Shown here in pieces: positions 14,526 to 23,639 of a stretch of 47,944 nt of DNA. How positions within the stretch are numbered: the first letter of the stretch is position 1; the number at the start of each line of letters is the position of its first letter. A program made the position numbers and the translations under genes. The stretch is from contig DASZSV010000073.1 of NCBI GenBank assembly GCA_035548495.1, forward strand, positions 1-47,944, in the 5' to 3' direction. The notes under the pieces are model-generated. The model had not been told where the DNA came from and did not search any database. It was given only the letters and a program-made list of their open reading frames with translations. Source of the stretch: CAILZL01 sp035548495 (GTDB lineage: Bacteria; Pseudomonadota; Gammaproteobacteria; Steroidobacterales; Steroidobacteraceae).

Positions 14526-16502
14526 TTACATGGCGGGTTTCACTGCGCCGGTGTAATAAATCATCACATAGGCTTTTACGCTGTGATCGGCCTGCGGAAT
14601 GCCGTATACCTTGACCGGCACGCCGGCAACAAGATCATTGGTCACCGCGTTCAGTCCATCGGTGGTGGTGATGTCCACCGGGCTGACACTGAGCACCAGA
14701 CCGGTACGATCCACCTGATATACCAGCGTTGCTGAGCCACTCACGGTTGAAAGATCAACCGTAGCTGCATTGGCGCCGCCGAGCACATTCATGGTGAATG
14801 AACTGCTGCCCGTGTTGTTGACAAGACCGGTGACGACTGAACCCAATGGCAATGGTGAAGGCATCAACATAGTCCATGGTGCAGACCAGCCGGTGACGTT
14901 TGCAGTATCACCCCATTTGGCATAGGTCACACCATAGCTGTCCAGCGTGCCAGCCGTGCCGCCGAAATCAACACTGCCACTGGTTGCGGTGACGAAATCG
15001 TTGATGGCATTGTTGCCGCTGTCAATCACCGTGGGGAATGCAAAGTTCCACCACTTGAATCCTGTCACTGCATTGCCATTGCCATCGGTGCCATTGGCTG
15101 AAGCACTGTCGATGTAAGGCAGTGTGATGGTGTAGTCATCATTGCTGGTGACAAAGTTGCGTGTGTAAGTAAAGCCGGTGGAGTCCGCACTGGATATTTT
15201 GCCATCATATGCCGCTGTTTCAATGTCGATGGACTGCGCCACCAGCGGTGTTGCCAGCGGATCAACAACACTGGCATGCACCTTGAAGCCGCGCACCAGA
15301 TCATGACTGGCAAGGAACGAAGTGCCGGTGCCAATGGGTGTTGCATCGGCCTGCGCATTTTGTGGAGTACGGAAATAGAACTGGGTATTCGCATCCACTG
15401 TTACAGGCACTACACCGCCCGATTCGTTGGCGATGTCAATGACATCGGTGGACGTATTCACGTGCAGGACATGGCCTTCAGGACTCAACCATACCGAGTT
15501 GAACGAACTGCTTGACCAGATGCGTGTGGCCACCAGCGTGCCGTCCTGCTGATAACGCGCGGCGATGCGTACATACTTGCCATTGATGCCTGAAGCAATC
15601 GAAGCAAAGCTGGTGAGTGATACCGGCGCAGCTTTGGCATCGACATCATAGTACAGCGTACCGTTGGTGGCATCGGCCAGTATCTGCAACGAGATATTGC
15701 TGGTCACCGGTATCTCCGGTGTTACCACGGGAATGGCGGGGAAGTCCTTGCTGATCGTGAGTGCAGTGTTGTCGGAAGAAACGGCAGTGACCGTGCCATA
15801 GGTATGACGCAGCACCAGTCTGCGAATGTCGTGAATGCGATGATGACGCACGGGGCCATTGAAGTTCACTGCCCACAAGGTGTTGCCGTTGCCTGTGGGT
15901 GGCACATGCGCAACGATGAACACCGGATGATTCAGGTCAAATTCAAGATCCAGCGCATTGCTGTTCTGTCCGCTGGTCACCGTGAGCGGTGAGTCAAAAT
16001 TCACTGTTACGCTGGTGGTCTTGTTGCCTGCGGTACCGGTTGCATGTTGAATCTGGATATGATCCGCAGGAATGGTTGCGCCTGCGGTTGCTGCGAATCC
16101 GGTTTCAGGATCGGCTGCGGCAGTCAGTGTGACATCACCGGGATTGGCACTGATCTTCATCACTGCACCGGTATATGTTCCTGCGGGCAGGCTGGCGTTG
16201 CCGAGCACTTCACCAATCTGGTCCAGTTCTGCAAGATTGATTTCAGCCGGTGTGGCCGGTGCATACACCACCACGTTGCTGCCGCTTTGTGGAATCAATG
16301 CAATGCTGATGATCTTGACGCCGATGACTGACCAGTCTTCGGACGATGCATCGCTGATGACAACGGGCAGATTACCCATGGCCACCGAACTGGAGCTGGA
16401 ATTCGACACCATGCCGTCACTGGAACCGCCGCCGCCACAGGCCGCCAGCGTTGCCATCAGTAAGCCGCATGCCAGATGCGGCAGTGTTTTTACAATACGC
16501 AC
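14526..16502 (-). CDS. DUF4382-type outer-membrane or periplasmic lipoprotein
   Basis: 658 residues. The start is GTG (16500-16502), supported by AAGGAG eight bases upstream. The signal peptide ends in a lipobox TLAAC with Cys22, followed by GGGGSS, so it is lipid-anchored. Residues about 43-200 fit the DUF4382 pattern (LPVVISDASSEDWSVIGVKIISIALIP ... AEINLAELDQIGEVLGNASLPAGTYTGAVMKIS). The rest is a series of beta-rich segments like DUF5666 repeats (YGTVTAVSSDNTALTI, GHVLHVNTSTDVIDI, YDGKISSADSTGFTYT, VTGLVNNTGSSSFTMN). The function is unknown; such proteins are presumed surface binding proteins. It ends at a shared terminator. Confidence 0.82.
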   Translation of the reverse strand: MRIVKTLPHLACGLLMATLAACGGGGSSDGMVSNSSSSSVAMGNLPVVISDASSEDWSVIGVKIISIALIPQSGSNVVVYAPATPAEINLAELDQIGEVLGNASLPAGTYTGAVMKISANPGDVTLTAAADPETGFAATAGATIPADHIQIQHATGTAGNKTTSVTVNFDSPLTVTSGQNSNALDLEFDLNHPVFIVAHVPPTGNGNTLWAVNFNGPVRHHRIHDIRRLVLRHTYGTVTAVSSDNTALTISKDFPAIPVVTPEIPVTSNISLQILADATNGTLYYDVDAKAAPVSLTSFASIASGINGKYVRIAARYQQDGTLVATRIWSSSSFNSVWLSPEGHVLHVNTSTDVIDIANESGGVVPVTVDANTQFYFRTPQNAQADATPIGTGTSFLASHDLVRGFKVHASVVDPLATPLVAQSIDIETAAYDGKISSADSTGFTYTRNFVTSNDDYTITLPYIDSASANGTDGNGNAVTGFKWWNFAFPTVIDSGNNAINDFVTATSGSVDFGGTAGTLDSYGVTYAKWGDTANVTGWSAPWTMLMPSPLPLGSVVTGLVNNTGSSSFTMNVLGGANAATVDLSTVSGSATLVYQVDRTGLVLSVSPVDITTTDGLNAVTNDLVAGVPVKVYGIPQADHSVKAYVMIYYTGAVKPAM

Positions 16503-16686
16503 GATACTCTCCTTAAAAATTCAAACTGGAAATGAGTTGAGTGTCAGCGCTGTTGTGGGCATTAACGCGAGTTGATGAAGCGCGTTGACAACGGCAAAAA
16601 AAATTGCAGATTGTCTTTGATTGACGACAGCAGCGAACTGTTCTTGTTTTACCGGTGCTTTATGGCGCAGGCCGCGATGTGTTTTT

Positions 16687-17556
16687 TCAGCCAAGTAACT
16701 TTCTGATGATGGCCGGCTGAAAACGGCGTTCGGTAATGATGGCATAAAAGCTTTCATGAACCTTTGGCACTACGCAGTAGTGTTGCAGGGTGCCGGCACG
16801 CAGTTCGTCCTGCACCACCACTTCGGGCAGCAATGCAATGCCATCAAAATCGCGTGCCAGCAAACGCAACATGGCCATGTCATCCACTTCGGCAAGAATG
16901 TCTGCATGAATCTTCAGGCTTTCGCACAATAAATCGAATTGCACGCGGATATCATTGGTGTGGCCCGGTAACAATAACTTTCTTCCTCTTAAATCATCCG
17001 GAAAGCGGAATCGACGTCCTCGCGACAAAGGCTTGCCCACCAGGCAAACCGGTTGTCGTGCAATGCGGCGGCAACGCCAGGGTTGCTCATCACTGGCAGT
17101 GACGGCGCGATTGGACAGCACCAGATCCAGCTTGTGCACGCTGAGCCGCATCAGCAGTTCATCAAGGTTGCCTGACTCCAGAACCAGATAGATATCTTCG
17201 ACATTCATCAACGGGCGCAGGAAATTTTCCTGAAAATTACGTGACAGGGTTGCGACGCTGCCGACACGCAGTTTCTGCACACGCTGACCCTCACCGCTGC
17301 TTACGGTGGCAATCAATTCATTGCCCAGCGCAAAAATGCTTTCCGCATACGACAGCACCACACGACCGATTTCCGTTAATCGCAGCGTGCGGCCTTCGCG
17401 AGTAAACAGGGCATGACCCACCTGATCTTCCAGCTGGCGAATCTGTGCGGAAAGCGCTGACTGTGACACGTGCAGCTTGCTTGCCGCGCGTGTCAGATGG
17501 CCTTCTTTCGCCACCACCCAGAAGTAACGCAGGTGATGATAGTTCAAGTGCTTCAT
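16687..17556 (-). CDS. NhaR-like LysR regulator of the dab operon
   Basis: 289 residues from ATG 17556, preferred because MKHLNYHHLRYFWVVAKEGHLTRAASKLHVSQSALSAQIRQLE is the canonical start of NhaR-type LysR proteins; an ATG at 17583 would add nine residues. The N-terminal winged helix is followed by an effector domain (LRVGSVATLSRNFQENFLRPLM, LLPGHTNDIRVQFDLLCESLKI, DFDGIALLPEVVVQDEL). It is divergent from dabB-dabA across a 121-bp gap containing an inverted repeat. Divergent LysR genes usually control the neighbour, so regulation of inorganic carbon uptake is inferred; sodium regulation, the namesake role, is less likely here. Confidence 0.87.
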   Translation of the reverse strand: MKHLNYHHLRYFWVVAKEGHLTRAASKLHVSQSALSAQIRQLEDQVGHALFTREGRTLRLTEIGRVVLSYAESIFALGNELIATVSSGEGQRVQKLRVGSVATLSRNFQENFLRPLMNVEDIYLVLESGNLDELLMRLSVHKLDLVLSNRAVTASDEQPWRCRRIARQPVCLVGKPLSRGRRFRFPDDLRGRKLLLPGHTNDIRVQFDLLCESLKIHADILAEVDDMAMLRLLARDFDGIALLPEVVVQDELRAGTLQHYCVVPKVHESFYAIITERRFQPAIIRKLLG

Positions 17557-17593
17557 GGCCGATTCCAGCGGATTTTGTATCAATCTATAAAAC

Positions 17594-17608
17594 AGAACGT
17601 TACGTTCT
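17594..17608. promoter_or_regulatory. inverted repeat, probable LysR operator
   Basis: AGAACG-TTA-CGTTCT lies in the middle of the 121-bp gap between the lysR gene and dabB, and TATAGT at 17608-17613 could be a -10 box. The symmetry and position suit a LysR site controlling both directions. Confidence 0.55.
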
Positions 17609-17677
17609 ATAGTATCTATTTTTAAGAATTAATCAAAACTGGCAGCATGGCATCGTTCCCGACAGAGAGCAGTAACG

Positions 17678-19222
17678 ATGCAGTTGATGACGCAAATATT
17701 GTGGGCGATTCCTTGTGCCTGTCTGCTTGTCGCAGCATGGCCGGCACTCAGATCACGTGCTACTCCGTGGTTTGCTGCCGAGGTGGTTCTTGCCGTCGCG
17801 GCGACCGGCAGTCTCCTCAGTACTTTATGGGTCATCTCGACGCATGCCATGTCCGACCTGGCTGGCCATCTGGTACTGACACTGGTGACCACACTGGGCT
17901 GGATTATCACCCGTTACTCACGCACCTACCTGCAGGGAGAGCGACACCAGTCGCGCTATCTGACTGCGCTGTTGTTCACGCTGGCCTCCATCAGCACCGT
18001 GATCTTGGCGCAACGACTGGATCTGCTCACGCTCGCATGGGTTGCCAGCAGTCTTGGATTGCATCAATTGCTCACCTTCTATGATGATCGTGCAGCCGCG
18101 TTGATTGCCGCACACAAGAAGTTCATCGCCAGTCGCGCCGCCGATGCCTGCATGATGGTCGCGCTGCTGCTGATTCACTATCAATGTGGATCATTCTATT
18201 TCGCTGATCTGACCATCTACATCCCGGCATCGCAACAACCTCCAGTGTTATTGCAGGTTGCCATGCTGCTGATCGTGTTCGCGGTGATACTCAAGTCTGC
18301 GCAATTGCCGGTACATGGCTGGCTGATTCAAGTCATGGAAGCACCGACGCCAGTCTCGGCACTACTGCATGCCGGTATTGTCAACATTGGTGGCTTTGTG
18401 CTGATCCGCATGGCGGCGCTGCTGGATCACACAGTGCTTGCCCGGGTGGTGCTGGTCCTCGCGGGTACGCTTACCGCAGTGTTTGCCAGCCTGGTGATGA
18501 TGACGCGCATCAGCATCAAGGTGCGGCTGGCATGGTCCACCTGCGCACAGATGGGTTTCATGTTGATGGAATGCGGGCTGGGCTGGTACGACCTTGCATT
18601 GCTGCACTTGCTGGCACATTCGCTGTACAAGGCTTACGCCTTTCTCAGCGCGGGCGATACCGTATTGTTGACCGGCCGTGATCAACTGCTGATCGTGCAT
18701 CATGCAAATCCGGTCAGTCGCTTTATCCTTGCAGTCATTGCAGCGCCTCTTTCCGTGACAGCCGCGGGCATGGTGATACTGTCGTGGTCGTATGTACTGC
18801 CAGATGTTCATATCAGCGGCGCGTTGCTGGTGGTATTCGGTCTGGGACTTGCGCCATTGCTATGGACTCCAGGGACGATCCAGCACCGGTCGCTATGGCG
18901 TGGCATATTATTGCAGGTGTCGCTGACCAGCCTGTACCTGTGGTGGCACTATCTGCTTGCAAGGCATATCAACATCGCAAACGATGAATCGTTCGCATCA
19001 CAGAGCTTTGTAATCATCAGCTTTGCATTGCTTTATCTCGTGCAGTGCTGGCTGACCTGCTTTGCAGATTCACCGGTCGCACGCCGCTGGTATCCGCGTG
19101 TCTATGCGGGCTTCTATCTGGACGAGCTGTTTACACGGTTGACTTTCCTGCTATGGCCACCGCGTATGCCCGTTGCCCGTCGTGAAGCAATCACTCGTGA
19201 AGTCACAAGAGGTACAGTATGA
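17678..19222 (+). CDS. dabB: DabB, NuoL/ND5-like subunit of the DAB inorganic carbon transporter
   Basis: 514 residues, almost entirely hydrophobic, with about 13 membrane helices. It carries proton-translocating NADH-dehydrogenase-subunit (NuoL/MrpA) signatures: LAWVASSLGLHQLLTFYDDR, HKKFIASRAADACMMVALLLIHY, KSAQLPVHGWLIQVMEAPTPVSALLHAGIVNIGGFVLIRM, and KVRLAWSTCAQMGFMLMECGLG. It is shorter than NuoL. In the DAB system this subunit is thought to use the cation gradient to drive DabA. It overlaps dabA by four bases (ATGA), so the two are translationally coupled. Without dabA next door it would be annotated only as an NADH dehydrogenase subunit 5-like protein. Confidence 0.9.
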   Translation: MQLMTQILWAIPCACLLVAAWPALRSRATPWFAAEVVLAVAATGSLLSTLWVISTHAMSDLAGHLVLTLVTTLGWIITRYSRTYLQGERHQSRYLTALLFTLASISTVILAQRLDLLTLAWVASSLGLHQLLTFYDDRAAALIAAHKKFIASRAADACMMVALLLIHYQCGSFYFADLTIYIPASQQPPVLLQVAMLLIVFAVILKSAQLPVHGWLIQVMEAPTPVSALLHAGIVNIGGFVLIRMAALLDHTVLARVVLVLAGTLTAVFASLVMMTRISIKVRLAWSTCAQMGFMLMECGLGWYDLALLHLLAHSLYKAYAFLSAGDTVLLTGRDQLLIVHHANPVSRFILAVIAAPLSVTAAGMVILSWSYVLPDVHISGALLVVFGLGLAPLLWTPGTIQHRSLWRGILLQVSLTSLYLWWHYLLARHINIANDESFASQSFVIISFALLYLVQCWLTCFADSPVARRWYPRVYAGFYLDELFTRLTFLLWPPRMPVARREAITREVTRGTV

Positions 19223-21690
19223 ATGCCATTGCTCAATCCGTACTCGATGACGTTGCGAGACAACCCGTCATCAGCAACGCGGTAATTAACCAAGCCATCC
19301 AGCGAGTGTGCGGGAGAATTGCGCCGAACTGGCCGCTTGATCGTTCCATCGCCGTTAATCCCTGGTGGCACTGGATTGAAAAGCCCTTCGCTCAGGTGGC
19401 AACGCAACTGGAATATCTCGGTGGTATTCGTCTCTATATGCCGCTGTCTTACTACCGGCATTACTGGCAACAGGGCGTGATAAACCGCGAGCATCTGTTG
19501 CAGTCGATCAGAGAAGAGTCGCAGCGTTCTGGCACGACACTGCAACTTGAAGCACTGTTATCACCTGATGAGCATCATGAAGCCATTGTCGCGCAGCCAT
19601 TGCTCTCCGATATTCTGGACTCACGACGTGACTTGTCACATGCGCCACGCTGGCGTGATGTGATCACTCACCAGATCAGCCAGAGTTGTGCAGCCTACTT
19701 TGATCATCATCAGTCGGACTGGCGATCGGTCAACCACCAAGGTCTGTATGCACACTGGCGCGAGATGATTGCCCAAGATCACGGCCTTGGCATGCTGATG
19801 GGCAACGGTCAGTTCATTCAACGTGTCCATGCCTTACCGGTCGATGCGCGCTCCACCATTGCTCATATTGTTCACAAGCTGCAGGTCACCGTTGCACATC
19901 TTGAAGACGTCCTGCTGAATGCCTTGCTTCGTATTAATGGCTGGGCTTCGTGGTGTGCATACCTGCGCTGGCAGGCGCGCCTGCAGGGCAGTGATGATGA
20001 TCAGATTGTCGAGTTGCTGGCGATACGCTTAAGCTGGGAGTGGCTGCTGGATGATGAACGCCGCGATGAAGGCTCAGCCTGGCATCAATGGCAATTAAGC
20101 CGCACACCTACTGATAAACCGCATCAGCGAATATGGCAGCGCGCGATGGAATTAGCCTATCAGCAGCAACTCGCGGCACATTTGCATGCAAATAACCTCC
20201 AGCCTTCATCATTCGCGCCAGCGATACAGGCGGTGTTCTGCATCGATGTACGTTCCGAGCCCTTGCGTCGTGCGCTGGAAACTGCTGATGATGGCATTGA
20301 GACCATGGGCTTTGCAGGTTTCTTTGGCATCCCGCTGGCCTACACACCATTGGGTACCGATCTGCAACGGCCGCAATTACCGGGTCTACTGGCGCCTGCC
20401 ATCAACATCAGCGAAACATGTGGTGATGCCGTTCAGGATTCATCCATTCAATTACAGCGACGCGAACGACTGATGAAGCAACAGGTATGGAAGCGATTCA
20501 CACGCATGCCATCCTCAGCCTTCACCTTGGTGGAGTCGCTGGGTATCGGTTATCTGAAGAAGCTGGTAACACGCGGCATCTTCAATGCTGATCATGCAGA
20601 ATCGCTGGAGCACACAGGACTGACCCATCAACAACATGCCTGCCTGAGTCCCGCTCTGTTGCTGCATGGCGATGATATTGAAGCGCGCGCCACACTGGCG
20701 CAGCGTATTGTAAAGGCCATGAGCTTCACTCACTTCGCGCGGTTAATCCTGTTGGCTGGTCATGGCGCTCAAAGCAGCAACAATCCGCAAGCAGCCGCGC
20801 TGGCCTGTGGTGCCTGTGGTGGACAGAGTGGCGAAGTGAATGCGCGCGTGCTCGCGGCGTTGTTGAATGATCAATCTGTGCGCGCAGCGCTGGCTCAACG
20901 CGGTATCACCATTCCTGCTTCCACGTACTTCATTGCCGGGCTGCACAACACGACTACGAGCGAGGTCATCCTGTTTGATACGGCACGATTGCCCGATACG
21001 CATCAGCGAGATCTTGAGCGCCTCAAAGCTGCGTTGGACAATGCAGGTCAGATAGTGCGCAATGAGCTGGCGCCATCACTGGGTCTTTCATCACTGGTGA
21101 ATCAACCGGTGAAACTGCAACGAGCGCTACGCGCCCGTGCTCGCGACTGGTCGCAATTGCGACCCGAGTGGGGACTCGCCAATAACGCTGCGTTTATTGT
21201 GGCGCCACGCACTGTCACTCGCGGCATCAATCTTTCCGGTCGTGTGTTTCTGCATGATTATGACTGGCAGGCAGATACGGATGGCGCGGTGCTGGAATTG
21301 ATCATGACGGCGCCAATGATTGTGACGCACTGGATCAACATGCAGTACTACGCATCCACCGTGGACAATCAGCACTGCGGCAGCGGCAACAAGATTCTGC
21401 ACAATGTTGTCGGTGGTCACATTGGTGTGTTTGAAGGCAATGGGGGCGACCTGCGGTTTGGATTGTCGATGCAATCAGTTCATGATGGCCGGAACTGGAT
21501 GCATCAGCCCCTACGGTTGAACGTATTCATCGCTGCACCGCGGAATCGCATCGAAAAAATTGTTCAGCAGCACAACCAGGTTCGGCAACTGATTGACAAC
21601 GACTGGTTGTACCTGTTCCGGATCAACGATGACGAGCATGGTCGTCACATTGAACGCCTGTTTCAAGGTCAATGGAGTGAGTTTGGATGA
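19219..21690 (+). CDS. dabA: DabA (DUF2309), CO2-hydrating subunit of the DAB transporter
   Basis: 823 residues, a usual length for the family. The zinc site characteristic of DabA is complete: Cys341 and Asp343 in AVFCIDVRSEPLRRALE, His515 in LLAGHGAQSSNNP and Cys530 in ALACGACGG. Their spacing matches Cys351/Asp353/His524/Cys539 reported for Halothiobacillus DabA2. The enzyme resembles a beta-carbonic anhydrase, turning CO2 into bicarbonate in one direction while coupled to DabB. It is a soluble protein bound to DabB at the inner membrane. Its start overlaps dabB and its stop overlaps the cysD-like fragment, both as ATGA. Confidence 0.95.
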   Translation: MNAIAQSVLDDVARQPVISNAVINQAIQRVCGRIAPNWPLDRSIAVNPWWHWIEKPFAQVATQLEYLGGIRLYMPLSYYRHYWQQGVINREHLLQSIREESQRSGTTLQLEALLSPDEHHEAIVAQPLLSDILDSRRDLSHAPRWRDVITHQISQSCAAYFDHHQSDWRSVNHQGLYAHWREMIAQDHGLGMLMGNGQFIQRVHALPVDARSTIAHIVHKLQVTVAHLEDVLLNALLRINGWASWCAYLRWQARLQGSDDDQIVELLAIRLSWEWLLDDERRDEGSAWHQWQLSRTPTDKPHQRIWQRAMELAYQQQLAAHLHANNLQPSSFAPAIQAVFCIDVRSEPLRRALETADDGIETMGFAGFFGIPLAYTPLGTDLQRPQLPGLLAPAINISETCGDAVQDSSIQLQRRERLMKQQVWKRFTRMPSSAFTLVESLGIGYLKKLVTRGIFNADHAESLEHTGLTHQQHACLSPALLLHGDDIEARATLAQRIVKAMSFTHFARLILLAGHGAQSSNNPQAAALACGACGGQSGEVNARVLAALLNDQSVRAALAQRGITIPASTYFIAGLHNTTTSEVILFDTARLPDTHQRDLERLKAALDNAGQIVRNELAPSLGLSSLVNQPVKLQRALRARARDWSQLRPEWGLANNAAFIVAPRTVTRGINLSGRVFLHDYDWQADTDGAVLELIMTAPMIVTHWINMQYYASTVDNQHCGSGNKILHNVVGGHIGVFEGNGGDLRFGLSMQSVHDGRNWMHQPLRLNVFIAAPRNRIEKIVQQHNQVRQLIDNDWLYLFRINDDEHGRHIERLFQGQWSEFG

Positions 21691-22049
21691 GCCACTTCGG
21701 CTATTCACTCACACATCTGCAACAACTGGAAGCCGAAGCGATTTTCATCATGCGTGAAGTAGTGGCCGCGTTCGAGAACCCTTGCATGTTCTATTCAATT
21801 GGCAAGGATTCCACCGTGATGCTGCATCTGGCACGTAAAGCGTTCTGGCCAGGCAAGGTGCCGTTCACTCTGTTGCACATTGATACTACGTGGGAGTTCG
21901 GCGAGATGGCACGCTTTGGCGATGCGCTGGTGCGCAAACTTGACCTCAGGCTTGATGTGTACACCAATCACGAAGCGCTGGCCGCGGGCATTCATCCCAT
22001 CGAATCGGGTTCGGTCAAATACAACGATCAGATGAAAACGTGTCACTAG
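21687..22049 (+). pseudogene. truncated CysD-like ATP sulfurylase small subunit
   Basis: 120 residues matching the N-terminal third of CysD (family length about 300): LTHLQQLEAEAIFIMREVVAAF, the pyrophosphatase loop YSIGKDSTVMLHLARKAFWPGK, LLHIDTTWEF and GSVKYNDQMKT. It ends at once in CH and a stop, where CysD normally continues to the ARRDEEKSRAKER region needed for activity. The start overlaps dabA by four bases, so the operon once probably continued into sulfate activation or a related gene. The stop overlaps the stop of a minus-strand gene, placing a rearrangement breakpoint at about 22040. It is almost certainly inactive as an enzyme. Confidence 0.8.
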
Positions 22050-22456
22050 CGTTTCGCAATCAAGGCAAGCATCAACGGAACAAGAAGGGCGATTGAGAAT
22101 AGTGCGGGGACGACAAAAATGAATCGCCAGGCGATCACTCCGCTGGCGGCCGTGGCCAAGGCCATCAATGCAACCATGGGACGCACTGCTGCGGGGTCAG
22201 TTCTGGCAACAGTCGACATATGCCACAAGAGGGCGGTCTGCAAAATCATGGCGATTGCAATCGACCAGCCGAAGCCCATGTACAAATCCATGTACGAACG
22301 TGATGCTCCCATCACATTAAAGCGGACGGTGGTCATTGCCGTCAGCACATCGTTATCTCCCATGGGGGACCATTTCCGCAATCCTCCTGCACTATGCCCG
22401 AGCGCAAAGAGCAGCGAAACAGCGCAACTGATGCGAAGTAGAAGCGTCATAGTCAT
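22046..22456 (-). CDS. small four-helix membrane protein (LIC_13387-like)
   Basis: 136 residues from ATG 22456 (or 22450). There are four hydrophobic stretches, near residues 5-25, 58-80, 92-110 and 113-133. The motif LLFALGHSAGGLRKWSPMGD and a DLYMGFGWSIAIAM segment recall a group of small bacterial membrane proteins (LIC_13387 family) of unknown role. It is the last of three minus-strand genes (an HTH-2TM gene, a methyltransferase-like gene, this one), with a gap of 69 bp to the previous one. Its stop overlaps that of the truncated cysD. Confidence 0.65.
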   Translation of the reverse strand: MTMTLLLRISCAVSLLFALGHSAGGLRKWSPMGDNDVLTAMTTVRFNVMGASRSYMDLYMGFGWSIAIAMILQTALLWHMSTVARTDPAAVRPMVALMALATAASGVIAWRFIFVVPALFSIALLVPLMLALIAKR

Positions 22457-22525
22457 AAAAGCGTTTCCATCAATAGCGAGATATTATTTTGCTGAGGATA
22501 CAATGACGGCATCAGGTTGTTTCAC

Positions 22526-23110
22526 TCAGGTGTGTACCTTGAGAAATGGTATCAAGCCTGGAACTCGACGGCAGTAGTCTTCATAGACATGGCCAAACTG
22601 TTCTCGCATCCAGCGTTCTTCCAGCGACATCTTGTACTGCAATCCCGCAGTAACGATGGCGACACCCAGCACGCCGCGCCATTCGCCTTCGGCAATGGCC
22701 AGTCCAGCGAATGCAAGCAACAGTCCCGTGTATATCGGATGACGGACAATCGCATATGGTCCGGTGATGACGAGTTCATGTCCTGCTTTTATCGTGACTG
22801 TTCCGCTCCAGTTTCCGCCAAGTGAATGACGTGCCCATAACGCAAGCAGCGTACCGGTCAAGGCGAGGACTGCCCCGATCCAGAAGGGCCACGCCGTCAC
22901 TGGCAAAAATCGCAGGTACAGCGCTGACAACCAATGATAGTTAATCCCCAGCAATGCTCCGCCGATGATCAGCGGCATGATGTGCAGGAGACGTGACGAC
23001 AGATTCTCCTGCCGGGTTGTGGTTTTCACATCGAACGATGTCACCCAGAAGTAACATGCCCAGGCAATCCACAGCACGGAAAAAAGATAGTGATGAATCA
23101 AGTCACTCAT
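22526..23110 (-). CDS. isoprenylcysteine carboxylmethyltransferase-family membrane protein
   Basis: 194 residues from ATG 23110; the longer open frame upstream to 23236 overlaps the HTH gene and lacks conservation. Five hydrophobic stretches are followed by the family signature ITGPYAIVRHPIYTGLLLAFAGLAIAEGEW, where Arg-His-Pro-Ile-Tyr-Thr-Gly marks the cofactor pocket, and EERWMREQFGHVYEDYCRRVPGLIPF near the end. Bacterial members of this family (ICMT/PEMT-like) methylate unknown targets using S-adenosylmethionine; protein prenylation is not expected here. It lies 37 bp downstream of the HTH gene and is probably cotranscribed. Confidence 0.82.
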   Translation of the reverse strand: MSDLIHHYLFSVLWIAWACYFWVTSFDVKTTTRQENLSSRLLHIMPLIIGGALLGINYHWLSALYLRFLPVTAWPFWIGAVLALTGTLLALWARHSLGGNWSGTVTIKAGHELVITGPYAIVRHPIYTGLLLAFAGLAIAEGEWRGVLGVAIVTAGLQYKMSLEERWMREQFGHVYEDYCRRVPGLIPFLKVHT

Positions 23111-23147
23111 GGTAATCCCTCGCAGGTTTGGTAATAACCTGTGCCTG

Positions 23148-23639
23148 TTATAGAGGCCGGCCCAGACGTTTTTCCACCTGCCGCTTTTCCCATTTGGCAC
23201 TGAATATGGGCAGCAGCTCAAATGTGTAGACAGCACGTGCCAGAATGGCGACTCCCCATCCCAGGGCCACCCACCCCAGCGTTACCAGTGATTGCGACGT
23301 GATCAATGTATAGGCGCCCAGAACTGTCACGACGATCAGGTAGAGAAATACGCTGAAGTAAAACCTTTTGAGCTTGTTGACGTGTTGCAGGGCCAGAATT
23401 TCATCAGATGTTGTGCCCGGATTCGGTGAGGTTTGCGCGGATGATTCATTCATGTCGGGTTCCTCCTGCAAGGATGAAAATTCAATGTCAAAGACTGCGG
23501 CCAATGACTTCAGGGTTTCCACGCTGGCACGTTGGCCGCCTTCCAGACGTTGAACGGTCCGGGTGCTGAGTCCGCTCAACTCCGCAAGCTGTTGTTGCGA
23601 CCAGCCACGTTGCAAGCGCAGTTTTTGTATCAGCAGCAT
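23148..23639 (-). CDS. XRE-type HTH protein with C-terminal 2TM domain
   Basis: 163 residues. The first 60 form a Cro/CI helix-turn-helix (IQKLRLQRGWSQQQLAELSGLSTRTVQRLEGGQRASVETLKSLAAVF). A polar linker of about 20 residues follows, then LQHVNKLKRFYFSVFLYLIVVTVLGAYTLI and LGWVALGWGVAILARAVYTFELL, the two helices of a 2TM domain, and a basic tail. It would be a membrane-attached DNA-binding protein. It heads a three-gene minus-strand operon and may control it. The ATG at 23639 has no strong ribosome site but gives the complete HTH. Confidence 0.85.
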   Translation of the reverse strand: MLLIQKLRLQRGWSQQQLAELSGLSTRTVQRLEGGQRASVETLKSLAAVFDIEFSSLQEEPDMNESSAQTSPNPGTTSDEILALQHVNKLKRFYFSVFLYLIVVTVLGAYTLITSQSLVTLGWVALGWGVAILARAVYTFELLPIFSAKWEKRQVEKRLGRPL

